A DNA stretch of 64,000 nt from Yponomeuta sedellus (Eukaryota; Arthropoda; Insecta; Lepidoptera; Yponomeutidae), in the NCBI GenBank assembly GCA_934045075.1, contig OW203726.1:19032988-19096987 (forward strand), written 5' to 3'. Positions 55,201 through 63,233 of the stretch are shown piece by piece. The notes under the pieces were generated by a model. The model made no database searches. It was not told the DNA's origin and saw nothing but the letters and a program-made list of their open reading frames with translations. Numbering within the stretch: the first letter of the stretch is position 1; every line of letters begins with the position of its first letter. The position numbers and the translations under genes were made by a program.

Positions 55201-58200
55201 TCTCTTTTAACCAAATCTATACCGTTCCTTTAATATAATCCTTAATATTCAAATTAAAAGTACGCAGACGGAGTCGCGGGTACCAGCTATTATTTTATAT
55301 TTTATCCTACTAATATTATAAATTTGAAAGTTTCTATGGATGTTTGTTACACTTTCACGCAAAAACTTCTGTATGGATTTTAATATTGGAACCATGGAAC
55401 CTTTACAGTAATGTAGCTGATACATCCGAATAACACAGGCTAGAATTTATAAAGATATAGCGTGAATCGTCCAAATTCTTACCGCGGAAATCGAAATCAA
55501 CGCGGACGGAGTCGTGGGCAGCCGCTAGTTTCTTCTATAAAAACTTCTTAAAAATTTCTAAAAAAACGTTCGTACGAAGGTACACGCAAATAGTTTCTCC
55601 TACAGAAACCTTTAAAGTGAGCCTACCTGAAGCACATAATTTTCATTCGAATATCAAAATTTTGCTTCAATATGACATTTTAGGACAGTCTAAAACCAAA
55701 AATCAAATACCTACTTTTTCCAAAACATCCGTCACACGCCCTATACTAAAAATAATATACAAAACATAGAAAAAATGTTATGATACACAAATAAATAAGC
55801 AAATATGTATCCAAAGCAGTACCAAATATGAAATCCTAGCCTCAGTCAAATTCCAGAGCAGATACAGTCTTGTGCCATATATACCTACAAGCTACAAGAT
55901 GATGGACGTGCACGAAGCTGGTAAGCATTTAAACAAAGAATTAGACGATAAAGGATATCCATAATTATAGAAAAAGGATGTCAAAACCAAGGGCGAATCT
56001 ACAAAGTTGGAATGTTTAATCGTTACGCGTATTTTAGCCTTTGTTAGTATTGAACTTGACAATGAATCACTTAATTTTACCACCAAGCGGATCTAGAGGT
56101 CTTGAAATTACTTTATGTAAAACTGACAGCAAATCCCACCAACATCTAACAGTGCAACATTTATGTATATCCTCAGTGCTGGAACTGCAGAACTGAGTAT
56201 CGTATCGACAGCACATTTTTATACATATTCAGTACCTGTCAAATGGTACCGAACACCTAAAGACTACAGTACTACTGCATAATTTCAGCCATTATAATTC
56301 CATCAATATCTCTCTCGCTTCCTCTGAGCAAATACCCGCAAAGAAATGCCGCTAACAATTTTTTTATCAAGTACTACCTAAGTTCATAACCAACCCGGAC
56401 TTGGCCCCCGTGGTGGAGTATGGCCTAACCTTCCTGCGATGCAGGAAGAGACCCGTGCCCTAGCAGTGGGGACATACAAGGGTTGATAACGATAACGATA
56501 ACTACCTAAGTGTAACTACATTATTTCAGACGGCATAGTACCATCGGACGCCGAAGGAGAGAGTGATGACTCCACTTCTTCTTCCTCAACATCCTCCGCG
56601 TCTTCCGCGATGATGTTGTTTGACAAACCTCAACCGCTTGTTCTGGAGCTGCACGAGTTGAAGAAGACCGACCATTCGTCTAACGAGAGACAAATTACTG
56701 TGCCATTGGAAAAGGCAAAGGGCAAGAAACAAGTACTCACAAGCTTAAATGAGAAGGTTCGCTTTACAACAATGCAATACAATTAATCCAGATAGTAACG
56801 TTGTGACATTGAGACGCTCAGTCAACCATTGCTTACCGTCATGTAATTTTAGTGAACACAAGTTCATGTATAAAACTATACTTGGTAACCTTATTGATAA
56901 AGAGAGAGAAGAGCTATCAGGGTTGTAGCACGCCTGCCCTCCGGGATAAAAGCGTGAGTTTATGTGTGTTTAGACAAGTAATGAATTCAGCATTTGCCAC
57001 CCTACATACTTTTGAGTAGAAAGAAAACGTACGTCTAGTTTTAATTCGTTTCGTAAAATATAAAAAACGTCGACTGCCTTATTCCTTAAAATTTCTACTA
57101 AGTATTTGATTGAGTCTTAATTTGGGACCATAATAACTAGGTAATTAATTACAGGCCAAAAAGCTGAAAAAGAAACGAAAGACATCTGATGCAAGCAAAC
57201 TAACGCCAAGTACTGATCGACAATCCCAGGACGTATTGGAACTAGGCACGCCACTCCTAGCAACTGCTGATTTGGCAAAAGAGGAATTCTTCGATGCTCA
57301 GGACACAGTAATGCCTGCTTCAGGTGAGTTCTGTTTATAGGTAAGTTAACCTCTAACAGGTATTGGAAGACTTGCGTAGGACTTAACGTTCTGCAAAATA
57401 ATAAACTAAACAAAATACAAGCTATTTTTGCAACGCAACGCCGCCAAAATGCCAGGAGATTAATGAATGATAAAGAATAATTCATTTTGCGAATGATTTA
57501 TACAGAATACAAAAGAGAGACTATCAATCCACTCAGTATTTTCTTGTCGGCTTTTTGAATCTTGCGAATCAATAAAATCTCAAGAGACCCATTAAATGCA
57601 TTACACTTTTTTTTCACTAATTCGTGAGTTTCGTGCTGTGACATTTATTTTTAAATAGTTACAACCTAATAGTAATCTCACCAGTCTAGATAATTTAAAA
57701 GCCTTTATTATTCGTATTTTGGACCTCAATGCAATGGGTATAGAATTAAGGAGTTTTCAACATTTTATAAATTTGAGCTATAAAACTGTTTCCAGACACC
57801 GAACCTACACCAGATTCGTCTACTCCATTGGCTATTGCCGATGTTGCACCAATAATGAATGCCGTAGCGGAGGACTTGGACGTAGAGGTGCCACGATTCA
57901 CGTCTTCTATAGTGAGCCCTCCTTGGGCCAAACCAGTCAACAAAACGGAGGCCGAGAGAAAACTAGACGAAATGTCTCCAGAACTGACACCTCCAGCGGT
58001 TATAGCGATGGATGTGTCGCACTCAAATGTCAGGGTCATCTCTCAACCGCATTCGGTTGCCTCACATCGCTCAGCAAACGCTGTTTCGGTACGTACCTTT
58101 TTTATCTACATTATTTTCAACACCTGAGAAAATACCTCTCTTCCTGTTTTTCAGCTTTTACTTCCTTTAGACATATCGCACAATTACGGATTCCGTCTGT

Positions 58201-60844
58201 CACATCATTTGTACCTCTTTTAAAGTTATCACTCAATTGTAATTTTGGCCCATCTACCCAAGCTTGCATGACAGTCATAGCAAGCCCAATACCACTTAAA
58301 TCTAGCAGACATCACTCTAACAAATGTTTTTTCGCGTCGTCTTCCAAACATGGTCCATTTTATTTAACTAGAATGCTGCTCTGCACTTTGCACTGGCAAA
58401 TATAATGTTTACGTCTGATTTTCACGGTGTTATCATCGTAGGTTTGAATATTTGGGTGTTTTCTCGTGGTCCCATTATTTTGTCCCGTTATACGTCATCA
58501 ACGAGTCCACGAGGGATAATAGTTTATCCCTCGTTTCTCGTGGTCCCGCTAATAAATATGATGCCTCCTGTATAAGAATTTTCACTGGCTTGTCACGTTC
58601 AGCGCAACGTTTCTCTCCTTCTCCTTTTGCTCCCTGTATGCTTCTTCCCTTGCTCATACAACTTTCCTGAATTAAGTTTTACTGTTACATTTTGGAAAAG
58701 AAAGTACTGGGAGTGCATGAGGTCATGGGCTTACTGTTAGTTTATTAGTTAAACAGAGATAAAGTCCGGGTCAAGTTTCGATTTTGGAAAACGTACTAGG
58801 CTCTCACGGAAATCTAGGAGTAATTTTATAAATAGATGGAAAAATCTGTGATTTGATCACCCCACTAGGCGCCTCGGATTCTTGTGGACAAAAAGTACTA
58901 GGCTCACATGGAGATGGAGGAATTGATTGCGTTTTTATACCGGGTTGATTAGATATACGCAATTCCTGAAACGTTCGTAGAGTTTGTTTTAAAACAACTC
59001 AAGTGATGATTTTTCTAGAATTGATAATAAAAACGAAACGAAACTTCCTTTTTTTTAAACAAAATATTTTCAGTATTTGAAACAAATAATTTTGAAACAT
59101 AAAAGTTATCATAAATGAAAAAAATCTAATCCACTCTTAGGAATTGCGCATTTTAGACATAACCCTGTAGATAAAGAAGCGGGTTATTATTTATGGTCAA
59201 AACTGTTTTTTTTAAGAATGTACCGTGGTATGCATTTTTATGTATCCTATAATAAACGTTCTACTGCAGGCCAGAGACGTTCAGAAACGTTCTACTGGAG
59301 GCCTTCTCTGTGAGGCAGAGTATGAGCTTAATTACCACACTTGCCCACGACGTCGGATTGGCAATTTCAAGCTCTAGGGTAGGTATCCCAATATCGAATT
59401 TCATTGATAAATAAATAATAAATGATCTGGGCTTAAATGAGCCCAGATCATTGCTATAATTTTTATAGGCAAGAATAAAACATTACACGTTAAAACTTTG
59501 TCTTATATTATATCTTGCGCTTTCATGAGAGCCTAATACTTTTTCTTAAACATTTAATGCTTTCGTTGTTTAAAAAAAAATTGACTAGGTACTACGGTAC
59601 AAAAAAAGTTATGTTTTCTCGATGTTTTCTCCGATTTCATTTGACCCTAGTACTCTTTCTCAAACATTTAGTGCTTTCCACTTCTTTGCTTAAAAAATAT
59701 TAATTAGTCTACAGTACAAAAAAGTGATGTTTTCCCCATGTCTTGCGATTTCATTAGACTCTCATACTTTTTTTCAAACATTTATTCCAAAGGAGCCCCA
59801 AAGGTCCTCCTTGTGCGAGCCTAAAAGCAGAGCACTTCTTCCTTTACATGAGCGCCTAATACTTTCTGCTTTTAAATTCTATAGTACTTTGTGTCGCGTT
59901 ATGTAGGTATATTATGCTGTATCTATTTTTCCACTACACAGGAGGCATCATCTTCTTTAATGGGACCACGAGAAATAGTTTATCCCTCGTGGACCCGTTG
60001 ATGACGTATAACGGGACCACGAGGGATAGTTATCCCTCGTGGACCCGTTAACGGGACAAAATATTGGGACCACGAGAAAACACCCGAATATTTGTAGGCT
60101 ATCTTCACGTGCCGAGTATTGTATTTTAACATATTGTACGTAATACAGAGAATATTGTAAAGAGGTTCGAAATTTCACTGATGCCGTGAGTCGCCCATTG
60201 TCTCAATTGGTAGATCGCTGGTACGGATAGCCAGAGGTTGCGGGTTCGAATCCCGACATGGGTGAAATTTTTAGCCTCTAAATAGGTTTTTAAATTTGTT
60301 CCTTAGCACGGGTTAGTGCATTAAAAATAAAAATAGTGTAATATTGTACTCTATTGAGTATTTGCAGATGAGGAAGCAAGCCAAAATTTAGCACTGCCTT
60401 TCCTAACCTGTGGCACTCAGACCTAGGCTTTGACAGTACTAGACATATAACTTATATATTATTATGTAAGGCCCACTTGCATCATTTCGCATGCAAAATT
60501 ATCGATTTAACCGGTTAACTCGAGTTAACTGAGCTAACCCGGGCTGATGCAAGTGGGCTTAAGAGATCGAAATTTGGAGAAACATGGTAAAAAATTGAGC
60601 GCGGATGGTGTTAAGAACTGCACGAGCTCAGCAGTCACTGGCGTTTGAAGTGCTCCATTGACAATGGTGACTTTATGAGAACTCTAATGTATATAACGTT
60701 ACTTCTATCAGCATTTGCACAAAAATAAAACACAAAGTAGAAACAGTTACGCTACGGGTATGTGACAAACCTGACTGTACGGAATAATATGTATTTTTTT
60801 AATTGTTTCAGAAACCACTGGACAATTTGCAGCCACCAATCTGA
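40131..60844 (+). CDS. Unrecognised multi-exon gene, C-terminal 303 residues
   Basis: I do not recognise this protein. Join 40131-40241, 55840-55920, 56530-56756, 57155-57323, 57796-58088 and 60812-60844. Each has GT/AG borders, and phases run 1, 1, 0, 1, 0 through five introns (the largest 15.6 kb) to TGA. Order: an ordered-looking start (CQRMYRDQRNFSVMENSM), then RYSLVPYIPTSYKMMDVHEA, an acidic/serine run (DAEGESDDSTSSSSTSS), a basic cluster (AKKLKKKRK) that could be a nuclear signal, and a Pro/Ser/Thr/Val-rich end with SPPWAKPVNKTEAERKLDEM. No transmembrane segment or known domain. It could be the cytoplasmic tail of a membrane protein or a nuclear protein. Upstream exons are missing; exon one enters in phase 1. 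AATAAA lies at 60863. Confidence 0.72.
40250..40480. other. Start of 15.6-kb intron, nothing seen
   Basis: AT-rich intron sequence after the GTAGGT donor; no repeat or open frame recognised. Confidence 0.45.
40482..40660 (+). repeat. Retroposon family D
   Basis: 'taacgtcccactgcagggca', 'attaccacgcgtgcccacc' and 'tgttttccttcgcagttagc', a good copy of the family. Confidence 0.75.
40911..40968. repeat. Perfect 27-bp-arm hairpin
   Basis: 40911-40937 and 40942-40968 are exact complements with a GAAG loop; the arm carries 'tttcctgaattgtgcaat'. Another 'ttcctgaat' lies at 40981. Confidence 0.95.
40985..42290. other. Intron, no feature supported
   Basis: Open frames at 41717 and 42113 show no motif. 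An A/T-rich tract spans 41340-41560. Nothing else. Confidence 0.4.
42295..42425 (-). repeat. SINE family C, 3' end
   Basis: 'actagtccactgctggacat' to 'gctgggcatgcgggttgg' in reverse. Confidence 0.7.
42505..42985 (-). repeat. Composite: family D, family E SINE and tRNA-like head
   Basis: Family D 'aggtttcctcacgatgtttt' (42540) is interrupted by a reverse family E SINE (42615-42790, B box complement 'ctggattcgaacgc'). Family D resumes with its tRNA-like head (42830-42900) and 'gccctgcaacgggacgc'. A nested insertion. Confidence 0.65.
43160..43400 (+). repeat. Retroelement 3' region with 'gtcgaaacgtcgga'
   Basis: 'cgtgaccacgatgactgtaa' and 'cgtcgaaacgtcggaaggt' resemble the element at 38340-38400 in reverse. 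Confidence 0.45.
43715..43975 (-). mobile_element. LINE C-terminal fragment
   Basis: An 80-codon minus frame carries CEWKGWLGSPRRTYIDQIGD and RRGCMQQLTNVDEPK, the C-terminal block of a LINE polyprotein; related to 22960-23225. Truncated. Confidence 0.68.
44030..44095 (+). repeat. 'ccggccaagtgcgag' element end
   Basis: 'taccggccaagtgcgagtag' and 'aagggttccgtac', one terminus of an abundant moth repeat; GACAGAC repeats at 44635-44700 may be its other side. Confidence 0.5.
44134..44302. mobile_element. Fold-back MITE with TTAA duplication
   Basis: 169 bp between TTAA (44130-44133) and TTAA (44303-44306). Arms pair 'gccaggttttcacggtctta' with the complement of 'taagaacgtgaaaacccggc' and continue to the centre ('gtgcgccatccga', 'tcggatggcgcac'). 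Confidence 0.8.
44724..44916. repeat. Family A SINE perfect-style inverted pair
   Basis: 44765-44836 and 44845-44916 are complementary 72-bp arms (few mismatches) with an 8-nt loop 'tctggcac' from the anticodon arm. The minus side has the tail to 44724; the plus side lacks one. Confidence 0.88.
44925..45885. other. Intron with one small repeat
   Basis: 45240-45340 matches the TGGCATCTTC-type element ('ttttgcatctacgacatgag'). 45560-45595 holds the inverted pair 'ggaaagacaaggtt' / 'cctggtctttcc'. Otherwise nothing. Confidence 0.4.
45890..46140 (-). mobile_element. LINE C-terminal remnants
   Basis: The minus strand reads WLNEDGRGHGKWRALGKAY and ERERRRWRALG, two degenerate copies of a LINE C-terminus. 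Similar sequence at 51700-51960. Confidence 0.5.
46165..46532 (+). repeat. Retroposon family B, full
   Basis: 'caaccttgtatgtccccact' to 'ggccacgagcgcttcac'; very close to 10492, so a relatively young copy. Confidence 0.82.
46540..47370. other. Intron, no feature supported
   Basis: A 29-nt AG...GT segment at 47056-47084 was considered as an exon but does not fit the phase of the gene. Confidence 0.45.
47377..47595. repeat. Two consecutive tandem duplications
   Basis: A 74-bp unit ('tgtttctataaataaaacca...') occurs twice (47377-47520); a unit of about 48 bp ('taatttaataatacctagat') follows twice (47522-47595). Confidence 0.8.
47753..47935 (-). repeat. SINE family C, partial
   Basis: 'tactagtccactgctggaca' to 'ggcgctgctgccctccccc' in reverse. 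Confidence 0.72.
47988..49269 (-). mobile_element. Tc1/mariner element (mariner), inactive
   Basis: About 1.28 kb with terminal inverted repeats ('ggctgctacttatgtatgcg' at the left; its complement at the right with three outer mismatches) and TA at both flanks. Size and layout are those of mariner; it encodes a broken transposase on the minus strand. Confidence 0.9.
48053..49098 (-). pseudogene. mariner transposase, frameshifted
   Basis: The enzyme would cut and paste the element at TA sites. Start MELTRENIR (49098), helix-turn-helix region VTYRKIEAILGICMTSIHRI, first catalytic Asp in TGDESWIYAYDPETKQQS, second in ILHHDNAS, third in PYSPDLAPNDFF, end HSGEYFEKQ and TAA (48053-48055). About 348 codons, the normal mariner length. 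Reading changes frame at least three times (near 49030, 48680 and 48333), so no full-length enzyme can be made. It lies antisense in the large intron of the second gene. Confidence 0.9.
49455..49480 (-). repeat. SINE family C 5' end scrap
   Basis: 'actaagctgagccctatcgc' only. Confidence 0.45.
49495..50410 (+). repeat. Family D retroposon interrupted by hAT-like element
   Basis: Family D (49495-49790: 'cgtcccactgcagggcacag', then tRNA-like head complement) is cut by the insertion at 49791-50368 and seems to continue from 50369. Confidence 0.7.
49791..50368. mobile_element. hAT-like non-autonomous element with 8-bp duplication
   Basis: 578 bp, ends CAGTCTGGGGC and (complement) CAGTGTTGGGC, flanked by GCTACCGC and ACTACCGC (7 of 8 match), as hAT transposons make. 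Subterminal regions are dense in 'gattac' and 'tagttaactac' motifs in both orientations. No transposase. Confidence 0.82.
50415..50770. other. Intron, no feature supported
   Basis: The frame at 50492-50713 shows no motif. Confidence 0.4.
50775..50965 (-). repeat. Dispersed repeat (GTCAGCTAGT end)
   Basis: 'actagctgacccagcggact' and 'aatcggttcagctgctctcg' are the complement of 1-150. Confidence 0.6.
51328..51525 (+). repeat. tRNA-derived SINE family E, full
   Basis: A box 'gacgtagcgctagcgcgtct', B box GGTTTCGAATCC, then 'ccccaggtcttggatgtttg' and 'gtatcctagtatggggcc'. A reference copy for 2075 and 42615. Confidence 0.78.
51700..51960 (-). mobile_element. LINE C-terminal remnant
   Basis: A minus frame with AGSGWTRVGEYRKMNNKDED; DNA 'gaagcacgccatcttcgtct' resembles 46030-46060. 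Confidence 0.5.
52170..52340 (+). repeat. tRNA-Ile-like SINE (family A)
   Basis: A box TAGCTCAGTTGG, B box GGCTCGAGTCC, 5' end at 'tgtacgtaatacagaga' and no family tail. Confidence 0.82.
52390..52530 (+). repeat. Family D retroposon
   Basis: 'cgtaccactgtaggtgcagg' to 'gatttgaacaccccag', diverged. Confidence 0.6.
52535..53355. other. Intron, no feature seen
   Basis: A short TATATC run near 53000; no open frame or repeat match. Confidence 0.45.
53362..53400 (-). repeat. Family A SINE tail
   Basis: 'tttttaatgcactaacccgt' only. Confidence 0.65.
53412..53775. repeat. 126-bp direct duplication with nested perfect palindromes
   Basis: A 126-bp unit starts at 53416 and again at 53542. The first holds a 31-bp-arm hairpin (53472-53537, loop tatt). 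The second holds a 76-bp perfect loopless palindrome (53593-53668). The sequence is family D ('cactgcagggcacatgcctt'), which continues to 53775. Confidence 0.88.
53780..54105. other. Intron, no feature seen
   Basis: Nothing recognised. Confidence 0.5.
54112..55012 (-). mobile_element. PIF/Harbinger element, internally deleted
   Basis: 901 bp flanked by TTA (54109-54111, 55013-55015). Ends GGGTCACCGCACACGGGCCAC and complement GTGTCGCCGCACACGGGCCA; subterminal zones are rich in 'ggccac' and 'cgccgccac' repeats. Contains the first exon of a transposase on the minus strand. Confidence 0.85.
54556..54844 (-). pseudogene. Harbinger transposase, first exon, frameshifted
   Basis: The minus strand starts MDSDEKGLIALLLIKRRRRR and RSYWIHPVL. 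After a frame change it reads FKHFRLSKVTFWELHALLYA and MRKSIAPAERLAITLR, the N-terminal block of HARBI1-type nucleases, and ends on a GTAAGT donor. The DDE catalytic exons are absent, so the element is non-autonomous. Confidence 0.78.
55118..55310. repeat. Repeat scraps
   Basis: 'cgtaagcacaacacattgta' recurs at 14522; 'cgcagacggagtcgcgggta' (55262) is the GCTAGT-type repeat end. Confidence 0.5.
55312..55532 (+). repeat. Dispersed element (ACTAATATTATAAA...GCTAGT)
   Basis: 'tcctactaatattataaatt' to 'cgcggacggagtcgtgggc' + 'agccgctagt': both ends present, about 220 bp, no ORF. Confidence 0.65.
55840..55920 (+). CDS. Unrecognised gene, exon 2
   Basis: The acceptor is gaaatcctag and the donor gtaagc; 81 nt. 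G|CC gives Ala, then SVKFQSRYSLVPYIPTSYK and MMDVHEA, ending in phase 1. It fits exons on both sides. Two ATGs near its 3' end could alternatively start a shorter isoform. Confidence 0.66.
56386..56512 (-). repeat. Family B 3' end with (GATAAC)n tail
   Basis: 5'-truncated copy ending 'acatacaagggttgataacg' then ATAACGATAAC, 18 nt upstream of the exon 3 acceptor of the second gene. Confidence 0.78.
56530..56756 (+). CDS. Unrecognised gene, exon 3 (Ser-rich)
   Basis: The acceptor is ttatttcag and the donor gttcgc; 227 nt. G|AC (Asp) then GIVPSDAEGESDDSTSSSS, a hydrophobic block MMLFDKPQPLVLELHELKK, and a lysine-rich end. It leaves in phase 0. Confidence 0.75.
57155..57323 (+). CDS. Unrecognised gene, exon 4 (basic cluster)
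   Basis: The acceptor is aattaattacag and the donor gtgagt; 169 nt. Starts AKKLKKKRKTSDASKLTPS and ends FFDAQDTVMPAS in phase 1. The minus-strand open frame over this exon is a shadow. Confidence 0.75.
57796..58088 (+). CDS. Unrecognised gene, exon 5
   Basis: The acceptor is aaactgtttccag and the donor gtacgt; 293 nt. Reads DTEPTPDSSTPLAIADV, APIMNAVAEDLDVEVPRF, SPPWAKPVNKTEAERKLDEM and ends HRSANAVS in phase 0. The longer overlapping frames from 57719 and 57746 are shadows. Confidence 0.76.
58444..60095. mobile_element. 1.65-kb inverted-repeat element with CTCGTGGTCCC motifs
   Basis: Left end 58444-58567 and right end 59939-60095 are inverted copies sharing 'gggtgttttctcgtggtccc', 'cgttatacgtcatcaacg', 'gtccacgagggataa' and 'gatgcctcctgt'. 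Inside both ends, 'aaagtactaggctc'-like units recur in matching orientation, with a roughly 120-bp triplicate at 59515-59790. No transposase frame. It lies in the last intron of the second gene. Confidence 0.72.
59240..59375 (+). repeat. Family D retroposon inside the inverted-repeat element
   Basis: 'aacgttctactgcaggccag' and 'cttaattaccacacttgccc'; a later insertion, or a captured copy. A 13-bp-arm hairpin ('aatgatctgggct') follows at 59422. Confidence 0.55.
60132..60344 (+). repeat. tRNA-Ile-like SINE (family A)
   Basis: B box GGTTCGAATCC, A box TGTCTCAATTGG, 5' end at 'gtacgtaatacagagaa' and full tail 'agcacgggttagtgcatt'. Confidence 0.83.
60471..60558. mobile_element. 88-bp MITE
   Basis: Ends 'gcccacttgcatca' and its exact complement; the centre is 'ttaaccggttaactcgagtt', itself nearly palindromic. 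Confidence 0.75.
60812..60844 (+). CDS. Unrecognised gene, last coding exon
   Basis: The acceptor is tttttaattgtttcag; reads KPLDNLQPPI then TGA. Short, but in phase 0 with exon 5 and followed by AATAAA. Confidence 0.62.
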   Translation, partial: KPLDNLQPPI

Positions 60845-60862
60845 ATAACAATATCATACAAC

Positions 60863-60868
60863 AATAAA
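60863..60868 (+). terminator. AATAAA polyadenylation signal
   Basis: Canonical hexamer 18 nt after the stop of the second gene; it supports 60844 as the true end of coding, although the spacing implies a very short 3' UTR. Confidence 0.55.
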
Positions 60869-60869
60869 A

Positions 60870-62025
60870 TCATTATAGTTATGGCTAGATTAATAAGTTA
60901 AAGACGTCAATACAGCTTTATTAAAACTATACATCGATCATCATTACTATAATTGCGTTATTATTTCCTCTCCAAACTGAACATAAATCGTCTCTTATTC
61001 CCTAAATTTTTGCTTGCATTTCGCGAAAAGAGGCATTGCATAGAATATTGCTAATACATATAAATAGTACAGAGGACCAAAGTTATCCCATATAATAGTA
61101 CAGAGAACCATTATCGACATAGCTCAGAGACCTACGGTACCACCACCAGTATGGGGTCTGAAGAAACATGGCTAAGAGGTTTCAGTTACGAAAATGGAAA
61201 ATTAATCCACATTCGTAACTGGCTTGTAGCTGGTTACGAAACAGCGATAAAAAGTCCACATTCGTAACTGGTTACAAAATTTGGTTACGAACGTGGCTGA
61301 AGGGTAATAAGGTAATAAGCCCCAGTAGGATAATACCTCTAGGAATGTCAGTACAAGAACGAAAATTTCCTGAGCCGTTTACAAGGAAAAACGTTCTTGG
61401 CCGTTTATCAACCTGTTGTCTTTGGTCTCGTTTGAACTGTCAATGTTATATTTTTAATCTGTGCTGTCAACGGCAAGTCGAACAATGTTGACAAAATCAG
61501 CGACGCATCTTGTAAAATTAATAGTAACAACAATTCGCCACCAAATGTAACAGGCTTTACCCAAACTGGACTAACCTCTTCTCACAGGTAGTTACAATTA
61601 CCCACTAGCTATTAGATTATGTAAATACCTTCTTTATAGTGGACAAGGATGGTAGAGATATTAGAGAATCTGTAGTGGCCTAGACGTAATAGAATCCTAA
61701 GAAAGAATGATGCATATTTGACGCATGTGTTCGAACACCCAAAATGTGGTCTAAATGTATTTCAATTTTGCTTTATAGTTAACTGTACTACTAAATGTGC
61801 AAACACATTACTAAAACTCGACGCTACGCCATCCAAAGTATGTCAGTACTTCTCAATCAAGAAATAAGTTCATGAGTGACTCATGAACTATTTTCACTCA
61901 TTTTGACTCATTTTCAATTCATCTTTGGATATACAAATATCTAACTGTGGACGTGGGGAATTTGAATTGAATGTATGTGGACAGGGAAGTTATTAAAAAT
62001 AATAACAAATTGCAGAGCAATTGCA
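60870..62025. other. Downstream of second gene, short inverted repeats
   Basis: 61190-61290 has several 'ttcgtaactgg' / 'ggttacgaa' inverted pairs around 'ccacattcgtaactggtta'. Nothing coding. Confidence 0.4.
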
Positions 62026-62029
62026 TTTA

Positions 62030-62090
62030 TATTTACACATACATTGCTTCTGGCCCCACACTAGGATACCCTATGTCGTGAGTAATTATT
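62030..62090 (-). repeat. Family E SINE scrap
   Basis: 'tggccccacactaggatacc' + 'ctatgtcgtg'. Confidence 0.6.
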
Positions 62091-62191
62091 AAGTTAGCTC
62101 TTTCTTGATTTATTTCATGAATTCAGTACCGTCTACGTCTAATACGATCTTTTTTTTTTTGTTATTAAACTGTTTCTGTAGAAGATTTATT

Positions 62192-62360
62192 ATACAATTT
62201 TTATTTTTAATGCACTAACCCGTGCTAAGGAACAAATTTAAAAACCTATTTAGAGGCTAAAAATTTCACCCATGCCGGGATTCGAACCCGCAACTTCTGG
62301 CTATCCGTACCAGCGCTCTACCAATTGAGCCAATGGGCGACTCACGGCATCAATGAAATT
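62192..62360 (-). repeat. tRNA-Ile-like SINE (family A)
   Basis: Complement has A box TGGCTCAATTGG and B box GGTTCGAATCC plus tail; the 5' end stops within 'ttcattgatgccgtgagtc'. Confidence 0.82.
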
Positions 62361-62364
62361 TAAT

Positions 62365-62765
62365 TTAAGAAGATCTATTCCCAAAATCTGCGATAATTCT
62401 TCTTCCAAATATTCATCCAGCTCGTCTTTAAATAGTAAATCCATAGCCACGTCAATACACTTCCGTCGTTTGCACATGTTGTATGACAGCATTACAAGGT
62501 GTCTTCTCTAAGTGCGCAATTCTCACAATTCCCATCGGATGTCGACACATCACGTCGCGTCGCGTTTTAGTAGTACGTTTCCAACTTTACCCTGTATCAT
62601 TTCGCCAATGCACATGATAGACAAGCTTATAGGCAATCACAAGCGAACGATGCTCGGTCAGAATTTTGAAGCAATCACAGCTGTTTGTCGGAGGAGTTTT
62701 TTGAAAAGCTCATTGTTTCGGCTGTTGGTATCACCTTTATCAGTAAATCATCAATTATTGTAGTT
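62365..62765 (-). other. Possible degenerate transposon segment
   Basis: The minus strand reads MCKRRKCIDVAMDLLFKDEL, DEYLEEELSQILG, abutting the SINE. The adjacent 'gacgcgacgcgacgtgatg' style sequence resembles DNA-transposon subterminal repeats. No ends found. Confidence 0.25.
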
Positions 62766-62769
62766 CTAT

Positions 62770-63225
62770 TACAATAATATATGGTTTACTGATAACATGG
62801 ATTAACACCCAGATTAACTAGTAGCAAGACTACATCATTAAAATCATCATCATCGTTTATTATGACATCAAAATGGCGGTGCTGTATGCTGAAATACAGG
62901 CTATAAACCTAGTTCAGCAGCAGATGCTACATAAAGACATGCTATTATGGAAGTCTAACTAGTAATACGTGAAATTGTATAAGTCATATTATGTTTCGTT
63001 TACATGTCCACACCTTTTTCTGGTTCAATAAATAATAAGCTAAGAACGTACATGTTTGAAACCCTAAGCCAAGCATGGTTAAAAAAATTTCATTTGTTTT
63101 GAACTCTATTTCAAGTTGATAAGGTTCAATTTACAGTGAGACCTTTTACAACATGACATGACACGCAGACTACCAACTTATGGAAAGTTTACGCCTTGAT
63201 TTTTAGCGAGTCTAAGAAACTAAAC
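62770..63225. other. Intergenic, no feature seen
   Basis: AT-rich, nothing recognised. Confidence 0.45.
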
Positions 63226-63233
63226 GCCTTCTT

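Noticed and set aside
57117..57485. 122-codon minus-strand ORF
   Set aside because: Overlaps the spliced + strand exon 57155-57323 and its flanks; antisense shadow.
57719..58405. 228-codon plus-strand ORF
   Set aside because: Runs through the acceptor and donor of exon 57796-58088 in the wrong frame.
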